Positions 42,990 to 52,147 are shown, counted from the first letter of the stretch. The stretch: DNA of 64,000 bases from JAVBME01 sp031552765 (GCA_031552765.1 JAVBME010000008.1:186001-250000), one strand, 5' to 3'. Notes: generated from the letters alone by a model not told the origin. Made by a program: numbers and translations.

Positions 42990-44891
42990 TTATACAACCA
43001 ATATGCTATTGAGCCTCATATCCGTCATTTCCAGCGCCTGCTCGATTTCCGGCACAAAGCGGGAAAACTCCTTCATCCCCTCCGGGTTTTCGAAAACGAC
43101 CCTGACATCAAGAAGGTTTTCCTGGTAAAGATGGAAAATGGCGGTAACAGTACCGGTATGTTCCGGCGTCGTATTGATACGCAGCCAAGTCTCGGCGTTC
43201 TTCGCGCCGCCGCCAGAACCCGAGTCTTCTTTTTCATGGTAAATATTGAGATACACGGGCTGGTTTTTCTCCTGCCCGTCCGGCGCCAGGTAAAAGACAA
43301 AAGAGCTTTGTATATGCTGCATGCTTTTGTCGCCGGGCAGTTGGGTGGTACGCGCCAGGCCGGCCGCGATGTCACGCAGGGAATTGGCCCAGGTTTCCAC
43401 CTGTTGCTTGGAGTATTGCAGGCTTTCACTGTTTTTTACCAGTTTATTAAAAGCTTCCAATTCCGACATGCCGTCGTCTTGAAAAATGCCTTCTTTTCCG
43501 GCCAAACGCTGCAAAGCTTTTTGCAGCAGGGAAAAATCATCCGGTTTTTTTACGATATCTTTTATCATATTAGCCAGCAAAGAATGCAAAACAGCCTTAT
43601 CGCCGGCAGACAAATTATCCGGGTTCTCGCTCAGCGTTTGCCAGGCCCTTGCCAGTTCCGGCTTTTGGGCGCTTTGCTTTTCTATTTCACCGCCCAGTTT
43701 TTGCATGGTTTCCATAAAGCGGGCTATATCTTGCGGTTTTACTTCCGGCCCGGCCTTAACAGCCGGCAGGTTTTCTTTGACCAGCGACAGAAGGTTGCCA
43801 CCCTCTTTGGGCTTGGCCTCTCCCTGCGCGGGAGGCGCTTGTTTCCCTGCCTCCTGGCTTTTTACTTCTTCGCCTTTCACAGGCGTTTCCTTTAATATAT
43901 GCACCAGTTCGGCCAGTGAATCTTTCCCCACTACTTCAGACAGGCCTTTTACCACTGTGGCGTTGCGGAAAAAGTCTACTGTAGAATTTTTCGCCGCCGG
44001 TACTTCTGTTTCGGCTTTTAGGGGTTGCTCGCCAGTATGCTTTTGCTGCGTGCCTTGCTGCCGCAAAGTCTGGCTGTTTATAGTAGTGCCCTGTTCACGC
44101 TGCGGCATTGGCGTAGGCGCGGCTTTTTGTTCCGTCGGCCGGGTATCGGCGCCCTTGGGTTGCTCCTGGGCGGTCGCCTGTTTATCGGCATTTTTAGGCG
44201 CTGCCTCTTCCGGTTTTGCCATATTTTCGCCCGGCATAGGCGCTTGCTGCCTAGTCTCCGTCTGGGCGGGCGCTTTGCCGTCCTGTGGCAAAGCAGCCTC
44301 TTCGGTCTCACCGTTTTGGCCAAGCGTTTGCAGTTGTTTTACTATCGCGGCGCCGTCTTTGGTGCTGATGCTTTCCAGCAGCTTTTTTATCAGTTGGGCG
44401 TCAAGTTTTTCCGCCACCGCTTCCTTGGTTATCGGCATATTAGGCAATTGCGGCAGTTTTTGTTTTACCGCTTCTTTTGCCGCCGCCTCTTCCGGCGACG
44501 CTTCATTGAGAAATTCGGCTATGGTAGAGAGCGTTTCCGCCAGTTTGTGCAAGTTACTGGCAACGTCTTTTTGCCCCTGTAAAAGGTTGGACAAACCGCC
44601 GCTAAGGTCTGTTACTGCCGTCTTATCGGAGAAAAGTTGTCTTATCGCATCCTTTAGGCTTTGCGGCATACTGTCGAGCGCCTTTTGCGCTGAACCGAGC
44701 TTGTCGGCCAATTCTTTCAAAAGGGCGTTTACCTCATCCTTGCTGGCCATTTTTATATCGGCAGGCACGCTTTGAGCCGGCGCCGCCTGAGCGGTCTCCG
44801 ACGCCGGCACAGCCTCCTGCTTTGCCGCGTCAGTGTTTTGAGCGCTATTTATAAGGTTATTCAGTTGCTGTACCACGCTTTGAATGTTCAA
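42990..44891 (-). CDS. ylqG: FliK-like large protein (YlqG family)
   Basis: A ~633-aa protein made of a long Ala/Pro/Gln/Glu-rich region (1-450, including repeats of KPEEAAPK-type sequence) and a C-terminal domain resembling the hook-length control domain (FVFYLAPDGQEKNQPVYLNIY, LRINTTPEHTGTVTAIFHLY, ALEMTDMRLNSILVV). It sits between rnhB and the FlhB-like gene, as in Bacillus. The TTG start at 44891 follows GGAGG by 8 bases; the open frame reaches back 15 bp to a GTG. Function is not established. Confidence 0.85.
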   Translation of the reverse strand: MNIQSVVQQLNNLINSAQNTDAAKQEAVPASETAQAAPAQSVPADIKMASKDEVNALLKELADKLGSAQKALDSMPQSLKDAIRQLFSDKTAVTDLSGGLSNLLQGQKDVASNLHKLAETLSTIAEFLNEASPEEAAAKEAVKQKLPQLPNMPITKEAVAEKLDAQLIKKLLESISTKDGAAIVKQLQTLGQNGETEEAALPQDGKAPAQTETRQQAPMPGENMAKPEEAAPKNADKQATAQEQPKGADTRPTEQKAAPTPMPQREQGTTINSQTLRQQGTQQKHTGEQPLKAETEVPAAKNSTVDFFRNATVVKGLSEVVGKDSLAELVHILKETPVKGEEVKSQEAGKQAPPAQGEAKPKEGGNLLSLVKENLPAVKAGPEVKPQDIARFMETMQKLGGEIEKQSAQKPELARAWQTLSENPDNLSAGDKAVLHSLLANMIKDIVKKPDDFSLLQKALQRLAGKEGIFQDDGMSELEAFNKLVKNSESLQYSKQQVETWANSLRDIAAGLARTTQLPGDKSMQHIQSSFVFYLAPDGQEKNQPVYLNIYHEKEDSGSGGGAKNAETWLRINTTPEHTGTVTAIFHLYQENLLDVRVVFENPEGMKEFSRFVPEIEQALEMTDMRLNSILVV

Positions 44892-45660
44892 ATATCTCGC
44901 CTCCACTTAACAAACTTTTAAGCGGTTCAAAAGTTTTCCTATGCGCTGGAGTCGCGCCCATAGCGGCAATAGCCTCCATGTGCTGGGCTGTCCCGTATCC
45001 CTTATTGCCCAAAAAACCGTAACCGGGATACAATTCGTCCAAACCGGCCATGATCCGGTCCCTGGTGACTTTTGCTACTATGGAAGCCGCTGCGATAGAC
45101 GCGCTTAAACTATCTCCATGTATTAATGATATCGTAGGAAAGGGCAACTTTGTTAAGGGCATAGCGTCGATAAGAGCGCAGTTCGGGCGGACGGGCAGTG
45201 ACAAAAGAACTTTTTCCATACCGGTGAGCGTCGCCTGATAAATATTGACCTTGTCGATGATCTCGACGTTTATTATCTCGACAGATACAGACACGGCCTC
45301 CTCCATTATCTCATCAAACAACTGCTCCCGCAGTTTTTCTTTGACCTGCTTAGAGTCGTTGAGGCCATAAAACAAGCGCCCTTCCGGCAAGATGACCGCC
45401 GCCACCACCAAAGGGCCGGCCAACGGGCCTCGTCCCGCCTCGTCCACGCCGGCGATATAGCGGCGCCCTTCCTGGCGCAGTTTATTTTCATAGTTATACA
45501 TGCAATTGAGGCGGGCTAACTCTTTTTGCTCCCGTTCCAGTTTCCGTTCATAGGAAAGCAGGAGTTTTTGCACGCCCGGCCGGGGATCTAGGCTCAGCTC
45601 TTCAAGTATTTCTCTCACAGGACTGGCGGCCAGTAACTCTCTTATTTCCGACAATGTCAT
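44857..45660 (-). CDS. rnhB: Ribonuclease HII
   Basis: RNase HII removes RNA from RNA-DNA hybrids and misincorporated ribonucleotides. The 267-aa protein has YIAGVDEAGRGPLAGPLVVAAVIL, LNDSKQVKEK, ALIDAMPLTKLPF and the conserved HGDSLSASIAAASIVAKVTRDRIM, giving the D-E-D-D active site. The N-terminal extension of ~70 residues is typical of Firmicutes. The last 35 bp overlap ylqG. Confidence 0.97.
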   Translation of the reverse strand: MTLSEIRELLAASPVREILEELSLDPRPGVQKLLLSYERKLEREQKELARLNCMYNYENKLRQEGRRYIAGVDEAGRGPLAGPLVVAAVILPEGRLFYGLNDSKQVKEKLREQLFDEIMEEAVSVSVEIINVEIIDKVNIYQATLTGMEKVLLSLPVRPNCALIDAMPLTKLPFPTISLIHGDSLSASIAAASIVAKVTRDRIMAGLDELYPGYGFLGNKGYGTAQHMEAIAAMGATPAHRKTFEPLKSLLSGGEIFEHSKRGTATE

Positions 45661-45705
45661 AGCCTTGTACCTCTTTTGTTTATAAAAAAAGCCCGCAAAG
45701 GGCTT

Positions 45706-46563
45706 TTATATTTTATCCAAAGATATGCGCCCCAAAAGTCCGGCGCGGAATTCTTTTAAAATAAGCTGGCTGGTTTTTTTATTGTCGGTCAAACCGCCGG
45801 ACAGCAGGCAGCCGCGTTTTATCGCAATAGCGGCAAACAGTTCTTGTGCGTTTACAAACGCCGCCGGCTCGACCGCATAGCGTTCCGAGAGGCAAACAGG
45901 ATACTCCTGCAATAAATAATCCAGCAATAGCAGGGCTGCCTCTTCAACGTCAAAAACTTCGTCTTTTATAGCTCCGGTCACCGCCAGGGAAAAAGCGGCG
46001 CCTTTATCTTCAAACTTAGGCCACAGCACGCCGGGGGTATCTAGTATCTCAAGGCCGCCGCCGGCTATTATCCATTGCTTGCCGCGGGTGACGCCCGGCC
46101 GGTCGGCTATCTGTACTTTCGCCTGCCCGCCCGACAAGCGCTTGATCAGCGAAGATTTTCCAACATTTGGTATACCTGCTATCATGGCGCGGACCGGCCG
46201 GTTTTTCACGCCGCGCGCCCGCCATTTCTGCAAAATGGGTTCCGCCGTTTCTTTCAGTACTGCCAGCAACTGTTTTATGCCCTTGCCTTTGGCCGAATCC
46301 AGTTGCACTACAGGCAGTTTTTTCTCCGCAAAAAAGTCCAGCCAGCCAGCAGTAACCGCCGGGTCGGCCAGGTCGGTCTTGTTGAGGACTATTACTTTGG
46401 CTTTTTGCCCAATGACTTCGCGCAAAAGCGGGTTTGAACTGGCCTGCGGTATGCGCGCGTCCAGCATTTCCACGACTACGTCGACCAGCTTTAGGTTTTC
46501 TTCTATCATGCGCTTGGCTTTGGTCATATGACCGGGGAACCACTGCACGTTCAATTGGCGCAC
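45706..46563 (-). CDS. rbgA: Ribosome biogenesis GTPase RbgA (YlqF)
   Basis: RbgA matures the large ribosomal subunit. The 285-aa circularly permuted GTPase shows QWFPGHMTKAKRMIEE, G4 NKTDLAD before G1 GIPNVGKSSLIKRL, and G3 DTPGVLWP, the permuted order diagnostic for YlqF. The GTG start follows GAGGTG. It lies next to rnhB, as in Bacillus. Confidence 0.96.
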   Translation of the reverse strand: MRQLNVQWFPGHMTKAKRMIEENLKLVDVVVEMLDARIPQASSNPLLREVIGQKAKVIVLNKTDLADPAVTAGWLDFFAEKKLPVVQLDSAKGKGIKQLLAVLKETAEPILQKWRARGVKNRPVRAMIAGIPNVGKSSLIKRLSGGQAKVQIADRPGVTRGKQWIIAGGGLEILDTPGVLWPKFEDKGAAFSLAVTGAIKDEVFDVEEAALLLLDYLLQEYPVCLSERYAVEPAAFVNAQELFAAIAIKRGCLLSGGLTDNKKTSQLILKEFRAGLLGRISLDKI

Positions 46564-46595
46564 AACATCACCTCAAAAATTATAGGCGCAACCTG

Positions 46596-47123
46596 TCAGG
46601 GCAAGGTGCGCCAGGCGTCCAGCGGCCAAAAAACAACGGACGCTTTTCCTTTTATCATATTCAAAGGAACAAAACCCACATCGGCAAACCGGCTGTCGTC
46701 CGAATTGTTCCTGTTGTCGCCCATGACAAAAACATGCCCTTTGGGAATGACGGCTTTATTATAGGAACCGCGGGTGGCCTCCAAAATGTAATTTTCTTCT
46801 TTGAGTTCGCCGTTCACATATACCCGGCCGCTTCTTATTTCTATGGTATCGCCGGCAGTCGCTATGACGCGTTTGATAAAGTCACGGCTGGGATCGCGCG
46901 GATATTTAAAGACGATTATTTCGCCTTTTTTCGGCTCGGTGAACATATATATAAATTTAGTAACGATAAGCCGTTCATGGTTTTTGAGCGTAGGCAGCAT
47001 GGAAGGACCTTCCACCATATACGGCTCTACGACAAAAGTACGGATGACCAGGGCCAGCGCTAACGCAATTATTATAGAAATGGCCCAATCTTTTATTTCG
47101 GCCTGCCAATTTATACCGGCCAT
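46596..47123 (-). CDS. lepB: Signal peptidase I
   Basis: LepB cleaves signal peptides from exported proteins. The ~175-aa product has one N-terminal membrane helix (IKDWAISIIIALALALVIRTFVV), the catalytic Ser in VEGPSMLPTLKN, the catalytic Lys in FIKRVIATAGDTIE, and box E GDNRNNSDDSR. The start is read as ATG at 47123; a GTG at 47132 is also possible. It lies between rplS and rbgA, a common Firmicute position. Confidence 0.95.
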   Translation of the reverse strand: MAGINWQAEIKDWAISIIIALALALVIRTFVVEPYMVEGPSMLPTLKNHERLIVTKFIYMFTEPKKGEIIVFKYPRDPSRDFIKRVIATAGDTIEIRSGRVYVNGELKEENYILEATRGSYNKAVIPKGHVFVMGDNRNNSDDSRFADVGFVPLNMIKGKASVVFWPLDAWRTLP

Positions 47124-47141
47124 TTCTCTCACGTCCTATCT

Positions 47142-47171
47142 AAAAAATATAGAGGCGGCCAACGGCCGCCT
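47142..47171 (-). terminator. Intrinsic terminator-like hairpin after rplS
   Basis: AGGCGGCC/GGCCGCCT stem with a 3-base loop, followed after a few bases by a T run on the minus strand. A second stem (AAGGGGC/GCCCCTT) lies just before it at about 47184-47207. It probably lowers transcription into lepB and later genes instead of stopping it fully. Confidence 0.65.
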
Positions 47172-47211
47172 TACAAGAAAACAAAGGGGCCGCAGCCAGC
47201 CCCTTGAATAT

Positions 47212-47553
47212 TTATCGCCTTTCGCGGATACGCGCCGCTTTACCGGTCAAATTCCTCAGGTAATACAGTTTCGCCCTTCTTACGATACCGCGACGGGCTA
47301 CTTCCAGTTTTTCTATGCGTGGCGAATGCAGCGGGAAAGTCCTCTCCACGCCTACGCCATAAGAAACGCGCCTTACGGTGAACATTTCGCGCACTACTCC
47401 ACCTGAGCGGGAAATAACTACGCCTTCAAAAACCTGTATGCGTTCGCGGGTACCTTCAACAACCTTCACATGCACGCGTACAGTGTCGCCAGGACGAAAA
47501 TCCGGGATGTCTTTTTTCAGCTGTTCCTGCTCCAAAACCTCGATAATATTCAT
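47212..47553 (-). CDS. rplS: 50S ribosomal protein L19
   Basis: L19 sits at the 30S-50S interface. The 113-aa product is full length: MNIIEVLEQEQLKKDIPDFRPGDTVRVHVKVVEGTRERIQ, then RKGxG-like VERTFPLHSPRIEKLEV and RRAKLYYLRNLTGKAARI. The start ATG at 47553 follows GAGGAGG; the frame is open for 22 codons upstream but without a signal. Confidence 0.97.
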   Translation of the reverse strand: MNIIEVLEQEQLKKDIPDFRPGDTVRVHVKVVEGTRERIQVFEGVVISRSGGVVREMFTVRRVSYGVGVERTFPLHSPRIEKLEVARRGIVRRAKLYYLRNLTGKAARIRERR

Positions 47554-47654
47554 AAAAATCCTCCTCAATTCATAGACGTTCTTGGACCAGCTTGGGTACA
47601 GCGGACCGCCCGTTTTCAATGACTAATAAATTTTATCATATAATATTAATATCT

Positions 47655-48230
47655 TCAAGCCTTTTTATACCATTCTTCGCCGGCCAGCCTGTCGAGGATT
47701 ATCGCGGCCGCGCTGCGGACACAAAGGTGGTTGTACTCCGACGGCCCGGTTATCGGCTCTAGTATATAGTCAAATTTTGCCATTACCTCTTCGTCAATGC
47801 CCCAGCCTGTACCGAAAAGCAAAAGAAGCGGCCTGTCTTCTGTTTTTAGCATGTTTCTCAGCACAGGGTACGGCACCGTATTGGGATACCGCCTGGCGTC
47901 GGTAGTGACAACTATAGGCTGCCGACCCGTCGCCTCTGCAACAGCGGCAATAGCGTCATCGATACTGTCGATCAGCCGCACGCCCGACAATGCTTCGTTA
48001 CGGTCAGGGTTGTATTCTTTACCATAGCCTGTTTGCCAGTAATCGAGTATTCGGCTGATTATATCCTGCTGGGTACGTAAGGGGTGTATGACATAGTAAC
48101 GCTTTACGCCGTATGTACAGCAACTGCGCGCTATATCGTGTATGTCAAAATTAGTGACGGCCGTCGCTACTACTTGCATATTTTTATTGTAAACAGGATA
48201 ATGCACCAGACCCAAATATATATCGCCCAT
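47655..48230 (-). CDS. SpoU-fold RNA methyltransferase-like protein
   Basis: A 191-aa protein found between trmD and rplS in Clostridia and Negativicutes (COG4752-type). Segments YLGLVHYPVYNKNMQVVATAVTNFDIHDIARSC, LLLLFGTGWGIDEEVMAKFDYILEPI and YNHLCVRSAAAIILDRL resemble the knotted SPOUT class that binds S-adenosylmethionine. The RNA target is unknown. Its start shares one base with the trmD stop (TAATG), so the two are translationally coupled. Confidence 0.85.
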   Translation of the reverse strand: MGDIYLGLVHYPVYNKNMQVVATAVTNFDIHDIARSCCTYGVKRYYVIHPLRTQQDIISRILDYWQTGYGKEYNPDRNEALSGVRLIDSIDDAIAAVAEATGRQPIVVTTDARRYPNTVPYPVLRNMLKTEDRPLLLLFGTGWGIDEEVMAKFDYILEPITGPSEYNHLCVRSAAAIILDRLAGEEWYKKA

Positions 48231-48970
48231 TAGCCCTCTTCATTCTGTTCGTTTATTATTTCCAGCAGCAATTTGCCGTCGCCATCACGCAGCTTGGCCG
48301 CCCGCAAAAGCTCCGGACGGTTTTCCATGGTTTTGCGTAGCGCCTCTTTGCGGCGCCAGCGCGCTATTTTGGCGTGGTCGCCAGACAGGAGGACTTCCGG
48401 CACACCACCTTCCTGCATGCTGGCCGGACGGGTATATTGCGGATATTCCAGTATCCCGCCGGTAAAGGATTCCTCCTCAGTGCTTTCAAGTTTGCCGAGC
48501 ACCCCAGGCACCAGGCGGCAGATAGCGTCGCTCATGACCATAGCGGGCAACTCCCCGCCGGTAAGCACATAATCGCCTATGGAAAAAACTGCGTCGGCGC
48601 TTTTTTTGATGCGCTCGTCAAAACCTTCATAATGGCCGCAAACAAAGATCAGCCCCGCTTCTTTTGCCAGTGCGCAGGCCTGGCCTTGATCAAACTGGCA
48701 GCCGTCCGGGGACAAAAGTATGACCGGAGCGCCGGGCAAAAGCGCTTTGGCTTTGCCTACAGCGTCAAGGAAGGGTTCGGGTTTCAAGACCATACCGGCC
48801 CCGCCGCCAAACGGCGCATCGTCCACCGTACGGTGCCGGTCGGTGGTAAAGTCTCGCGGATCTACAGTTATTACTTCAATAAGGCCGGTTTCCCGGCCCC
48901 TTTGTAAAATGCTGTGAGAAAAATTGTCTTCGATAAGGCCGGGGAAAAGGGTGACAAAGAGCAGCTTCAT
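48230..48970 (-). CDS. trmD: tRNA (guanine-37-N1)-methyltransferase
   Basis: TrmD methylates G37 to hold the reading frame. The 246-aa protein begins MKLLFVTLFPGLIEDNFSHSI and has the knotted SAM site LTGGELPAMVMSDAICRLVPGVL and the conserved DFTTDRHRTVDDAPFGGGAGMV. It overlaps rimM by 4 bp, as usual. Confidence 0.97.
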   Translation of the reverse strand: MKLLFVTLFPGLIEDNFSHSILQRGRETGLIEVITVDPRDFTTDRHRTVDDAPFGGGAGMVLKPEPFLDAVGKAKALLPGAPVILLSPDGCQFDQGQACALAKEAGLIFVCGHYEGFDERIKKSADAVFSIGDYVLTGGELPAMVMSDAICRLVPGVLGKLESTEEESFTGGILEYPQYTRPASMQEGGVPEVLLSGDHAKIARWRRKEALRKTMENRPELLRAAKLRDGDGKLLLEIINEQNEEG

Positions 48971-49485
48971 TTGTCATCCTCCCATACCTGCGGCTCAACT
49001 GTCATTATTCTTTTTGCTATATCGATGTCTCTGATTACCTCTTTTATGGCCGGCAAGAGCATATCCGCCCGGTCCTTTTGGCGTACTACATAGACATCGT
49101 TGCCGCCTGATGGCAACACTTCGGCCAGTTGGCCCAGTTCACGCCCCGACACATCGACAACAGCCATCCCCAACATGTCTTCTATATAATAGCGACCCTC
49201 CGGCAATGGCCCCAAGGCTGACCGGGAAGTAAAAACCCGTCTGTTTTTTAGTTTTTCCGCCTGCTCAATACTGTAGATACCGGAAAATTTCATCAGTATA
49301 AACTGCTTGTGGAAACGGGCGGATATAACTTTAAACAAGCCGGCGCCTTCCACTTCAATCTCTTTTAAAGCCATGACCCGCTCAGGGAATTCTATAAGCT
49401 GTACCACACGCATTTCACCCCGCACACCGTGCGGGGCTACTATTTTGCCTATTTCGACCTGCTTATCCTCCGGCATCGCTTTCAC
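48967..49485 (-). CDS. rimM: 16S rRNA processing protein RimM
   Basis: RimM assists 30S maturation. The 172-aa protein shows EIGKIVAPHGVRGEMRVV at the start and the PRC-barrel part with EGRYYIEDMLGMAVVDVSGRELGQLAEVLPSGGNDVYVV and LLPAIKEVIRDIDIAKRIM. The start is GTG at 49485 overlapping the ylqD stop, or ATG three codons later. Confidence 0.96.
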   Translation of the reverse strand: MKAMPEDKQVEIGKIVAPHGVRGEMRVVQLIEFPERVMALKEIEVEGAGLFKVISARFHKQFILMKFSGIYSIEQAEKLKNRRVFTSRSALGPLPEGRYYIEDMLGMAVVDVSGRELGQLAEVLPSGGNDVYVVRQKDRADMLLPAIKEVIRDIDIAKRIMTVEPQVWEDDK

Positions 49486-49889
49486 ATCCGAAAAGCGACG
49501 ACTTTGCCGTCATCCAGTAAAATCTCCGCGCCCATAAACTTGTGCAGGTCGTCGCCTATTTTTAAGGTAACGGTGCGGTCTAAGGCGCCCTGGTTTATTT
49601 CTGAGCCCAATTCCAGGCGCTCCAGCTGGTCGAGCCGTACCTGGGCGTCGCGTTGGAAATCCAGCCTTTTGAGCCGTTCGTTTTCGAGGTGGGCCCTAAG
49701 CTGCGGCAACGCCTGGGGATCTGTTTTTTCCTGTTCCTGAAGCATACGTTTGGCATGGAACTCCAAATGCTGCAACTCGAGATCCACATTTTTCAGAGCG
49801 TCGTTTATTTCGGCCGCCAACCGTTCTTTTAAAGCCGTAGTAACTTTTGCCTTGATGTTGACCGGCACTCTCAGCGTCATTTCTTCCAT
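49482..49889 (-). CDS. ylqD: YlqD family protein
   Basis: A 135-aa protein of the Firmicute YlqD family. The N-terminal VPVNIKAKVTTALKERLAAEINDALKNVDLELQHLEF is followed by a charged coiled coil (about 45-85) and a small C-terminal domain. It lies between khpA and rimM as in Bacillus. No function is established. Confidence 0.9.
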   Translation of the reverse strand: MEEMTLRVPVNIKAKVTTALKERLAAEINDALKNVDLELQHLEFHAKRMLQEQEKTDPQALPQLRAHLENERLKRLDFQRDAQVRLDQLERLELGSEINQGALDRTVTLKIGDDLHKFMGAEILLDDGKVVAFRM

Positions 49890-49904
49890 ACAAGTACCAA
49901 CCTT

Positions 49905-50135
49905 TTAAACAATTTCCACCGATACTTTTACGTTTTCCTGGGCGGCCGCGGCTTTTACCACAGTGCGTATGGCCTTGGCAATGCGCCCCTGCTTCCCTAT
50001 GACCTTGCCCATGTCTTCCGGCGCGACGCTAAGCCGAAGCGTGACGGCCGAGCCGTCTACTTCTTCTTCGACAGTTACCGCATCAGGATTGTTGACTAAA
50101 GATTTAGCCAACACTTCTACCAAATCCTTGAGCAT
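49905..50135 (-). CDS. khpA: KH-domain RNA-binding protein KhpA
   Basis: A 76-aa protein that is nearly one KH domain. The GKQGRIAKAIRTVVKAAAAQ loop and preceding VAPEDMGKVI are the KH signature. With KhpB it binds many RNAs in Firmicutes and affects cell division and elongation. It follows rpsP by 5 bp, the standard arrangement (YlqC). Confidence 0.95.
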   Translation of the reverse strand: MLKDLVEVLAKSLVNNPDAVTVEEEVDGSAVTLRLSVAPEDMGKVIGKQGRIAKAIRTVVKAAAAQENVKVSVEIV

Positions 50136-50140
50136 AAGAG

Positions 50141-50422
50141 TCAGTCCTCCTTCTTGCTACGCTTGGCGGCATCCCAACGGGCCAAAACACCTTCCTTGCT
50201 CAAAAGCGACCTTACAGTGTCGGTAGGTTGGGCGCCTTTGCCCAGCCATTCAATAGCCTTATCGGCATCCACTTTAACTATTGCCGGCTGTTTAGTAGAG
50301 TCATAGTAGCCAATGCTTTCTATGAAACGTCCGTCACGCGGGGAACGCGCATCGGCGACAACGATACGGTAAAAAGGATTCTTTTTTGCACCCATTCTTT
50401 TAAGCCTGATTTTTACTGCCAT
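50141..50422 (-). CDS. rpsP: 30S ribosomal protein S16
   Basis: Full-length S16, 93 aa: MAVKIRLKRMGAKKNPFYRIVVADARSPRDGRFIESIGYYD is almost invariant. It lies between ffh and khpA. Confidence 0.98.
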   Translation of the reverse strand: MAVKIRLKRMGAKKNPFYRIVVADARSPRDGRFIESIGYYDSTKQPAIVKVDADKAIEWLGKGAQPTDTVRSLLSKEGVLARWDAAKRSKKED

Positions 50423-50451
50423 TACTAATTCTCCTCCTCTAAAACTCTTTA

Positions 50452-51789
50452 TTATTTCATAAAAGGCAGCTTAAATGTGCCTTTTTGCGAAAACTTATTC
50501 ATTCCCTGTAGTTTTTTCATCATTTTTTTGCTCTCTTCAAACTGTTTCAGCAGCTTGTTCACATCCTGCACCCGCATGCCACAGCCTGCGGCAATGCGTT
50601 TGCGGCGGCTGCCGTTGATGATGGCCGGCTTTTTGCGCTCGCCTATGGTCATGGACTGGATGATGGCTTCTACCCTGACCAGTTCTTTCTCATCGATATC
50701 CATGTCTTTTACCTTGCTGCCAAGGCCTGGGATCATGCCCAAAATGGATTTCAGCGAGCCCATCTTTTTAACCTGCTGCATCTGATCGAGAAAATCTTCC
50801 AGGGTAAAATCTTCCTTGCGCAGTTTTTTCTCAAGTTCCTGCGCTTTTTCCACATCGACATTGGACTGTATCTTATCGATAAGGCTCAAAACGTCACCCA
50901 TACCGAGTATCCTTGACGCCATGCGGTCGGGGTAGAAAGGCTCGAGAGCGTCGAGTTTTTCGCCCATGCCGACAAATTTTATCGGCTGCCCGGTCACTGC
51001 TTTTACTGAGAGCGCGGCGCCGCCCCGCGCGTCGCCGTCGAGTTTTGTAAGTATGATGCCGTCCACGCCCAGTTGTCCGTTAAAGGCTTCCGCCACCGTC
51101 ACGGCGTCCTGGCCGGTCATGGCGTCCACTACCAAAAGTATCTCATGCGGTTTGGCGGTGGCTTTTACATCTTTCAGTTCCTGCATGAGCTCTTCGTTGA
51201 TGTGCAGGCGACCGGCGGTATCGAGTATGACAATATCCCGCCCCAGGCGTAGCGCCTCTTGTACCGCGGTCTCGGCAATGACGACAGGTGAAACATCGCT
51301 GCCCATGGAAAAAACCGGTATGTCCAGTTGTTCGCCCAGCACTTGCAGCTGTTTGATAGCCGCCGGACGGTAAATATCCGCCGCGACCAGCATGGGTTTT
51401 TTGTTGCCTTTGGACAATAAATTGGCCAGTTTACCGGCGGTGGTAGTCTTACCGGAACCTTGCAAGCCTACCAGCATGATCACCGTTGGCGGCCGTGAAG
51501 ACATCATTATCCTTGCTTGTGAACCGCCCATAAGTTCGGTCAGCTCGTCATTGACGATTTTTATGATGTGCTGGGCCGGGGTCAGGCTTTCCATTACCTC
51601 CTGGCCTACAGCGCGCTCTTTTACCTTGCCGACAAAATCTTTCACTACTTTGAAATTTACGTCCGCCTCGAGGAGAGCCATGCGCACTTCGCGTAACACT
51701 TCGCCTACTTCGGCTTCGGTTATTTTGCCTTTACCGCGCAGTTTTTTAAATACTCCCTGCAAGCGTTCGGATAATCCTTCAAAAGCCAC
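50452..51789 (-). CDS. ffh: Signal recognition particle protein Ffh
   Basis: Ffh binds signal sequences and 4.5S RNA to bring ribosomes to the membrane. The 445-aa protein has the N and G domains (GLQGSGKTTTAGKLANLL, DTAGRLHINEELMQEL, TKLDGDARGGAALS) and a methionine-rich M domain (LKSILGMIPGLG, SRRKRIAAGCGMRVQDVNKLLKQF). It follows ylxM by 4 bp. Confidence 0.98.
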   Translation of the reverse strand: MAFEGLSERLQGVFKKLRGKGKITEAEVGEVLREVRMALLEADVNFKVVKDFVGKVKERAVGQEVMESLTPAQHIIKIVNDELTELMGGSQARIMMSSRPPTVIMLVGLQGSGKTTTAGKLANLLSKGNKKPMLVAADIYRPAAIKQLQVLGEQLDIPVFSMGSDVSPVVIAETAVQEALRLGRDIVILDTAGRLHINEELMQELKDVKATAKPHEILLVVDAMTGQDAVTVAEAFNGQLGVDGIILTKLDGDARGGAALSVKAVTGQPIKFVGMGEKLDALEPFYPDRMASRILGMGDVLSLIDKIQSNVDVEKAQELEKKLRKEDFTLEDFLDQMQQVKKMGSLKSILGMIPGLGSKVKDMDIDEKELVRVEAIIQSMTIGERKKPAIINGSRRKRIAAGCGMRVQDVNKLLKQFEESKKMMKKLQGMNKFSQKGTFKLPFMK

Positions 51790-51793
51790 TCTA

Positions 51794-52147
51794 TCAAACC
51801 TCCTTCAGCAGTTTTTTTATTTTCTTGTCTGCTGCGACCAACTGAGGCGGCTTTCCTCCCGGCGCTTTAAGCGCTTCTTTTAAAAGTTCGCTTATTTCCA
51901 CAAGCTCCTGTTTGTCTTTTTTATAACGCTCAACCAGCGCCAACTTGCCTTCCAGGTCTTGCATCGACTGTACCGCCCGCTTGAGCATATCGTGTATGGC
52001 CTGGCGCGATACTTTAAACTCTTCGGCTATTTCAGCAAGCGACAGGTCGTTTAAATAATGCAGTTCAATATATTTTTTCTGGCGCTCGGTCAAAAGCGCC
52101 CCGTAAAAATCATACAGCATAGTAATCTTCAAGGTCTGTGATATCAT
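51794..52147 (-). CDS. ylxM: YlxM family DNA-binding protein
   Basis: A 117-aa helix-turn-helix protein of the UPF0122/YlxM family, always next to ffh or ftsY in Firmicutes and linked to SRP function. The HTH is LTERQKKYIELHYLNDLSLAEIAEEFKVSRQAIHDMLKRAVQSM; a charged helix follows. It is the first gene after the consensus promoter at 52190-52218. Confidence 0.94.
   Translation of the reverse strand: MISQTLKITMLYDFYGALLTERQKKYIELHYLNDLSLAEIAEEFKVSRQAIHDMLKRAVQSMQDLEGKLALVERYKKDKQELVEISELLKEALKAPGGKPPQLVAADKKIKKLLKEV

Noticed and set aside
43486..44775. A long open frame (about 430 codons) on the plus strand
   Set aside because: It is antisense to ylqG, whose Ala/Pro/Gln codon bias keeps the other strand open. 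It has no family match, no ribosome binding site and a low-complexity product.
47600..47617. Half of the 28-base palindrome upstream of rplS
   Set aside because: About 15 bases match one side of the repeat, but the other stem arm is missing and the match is short, so I treat it as chance or too decayed to call.
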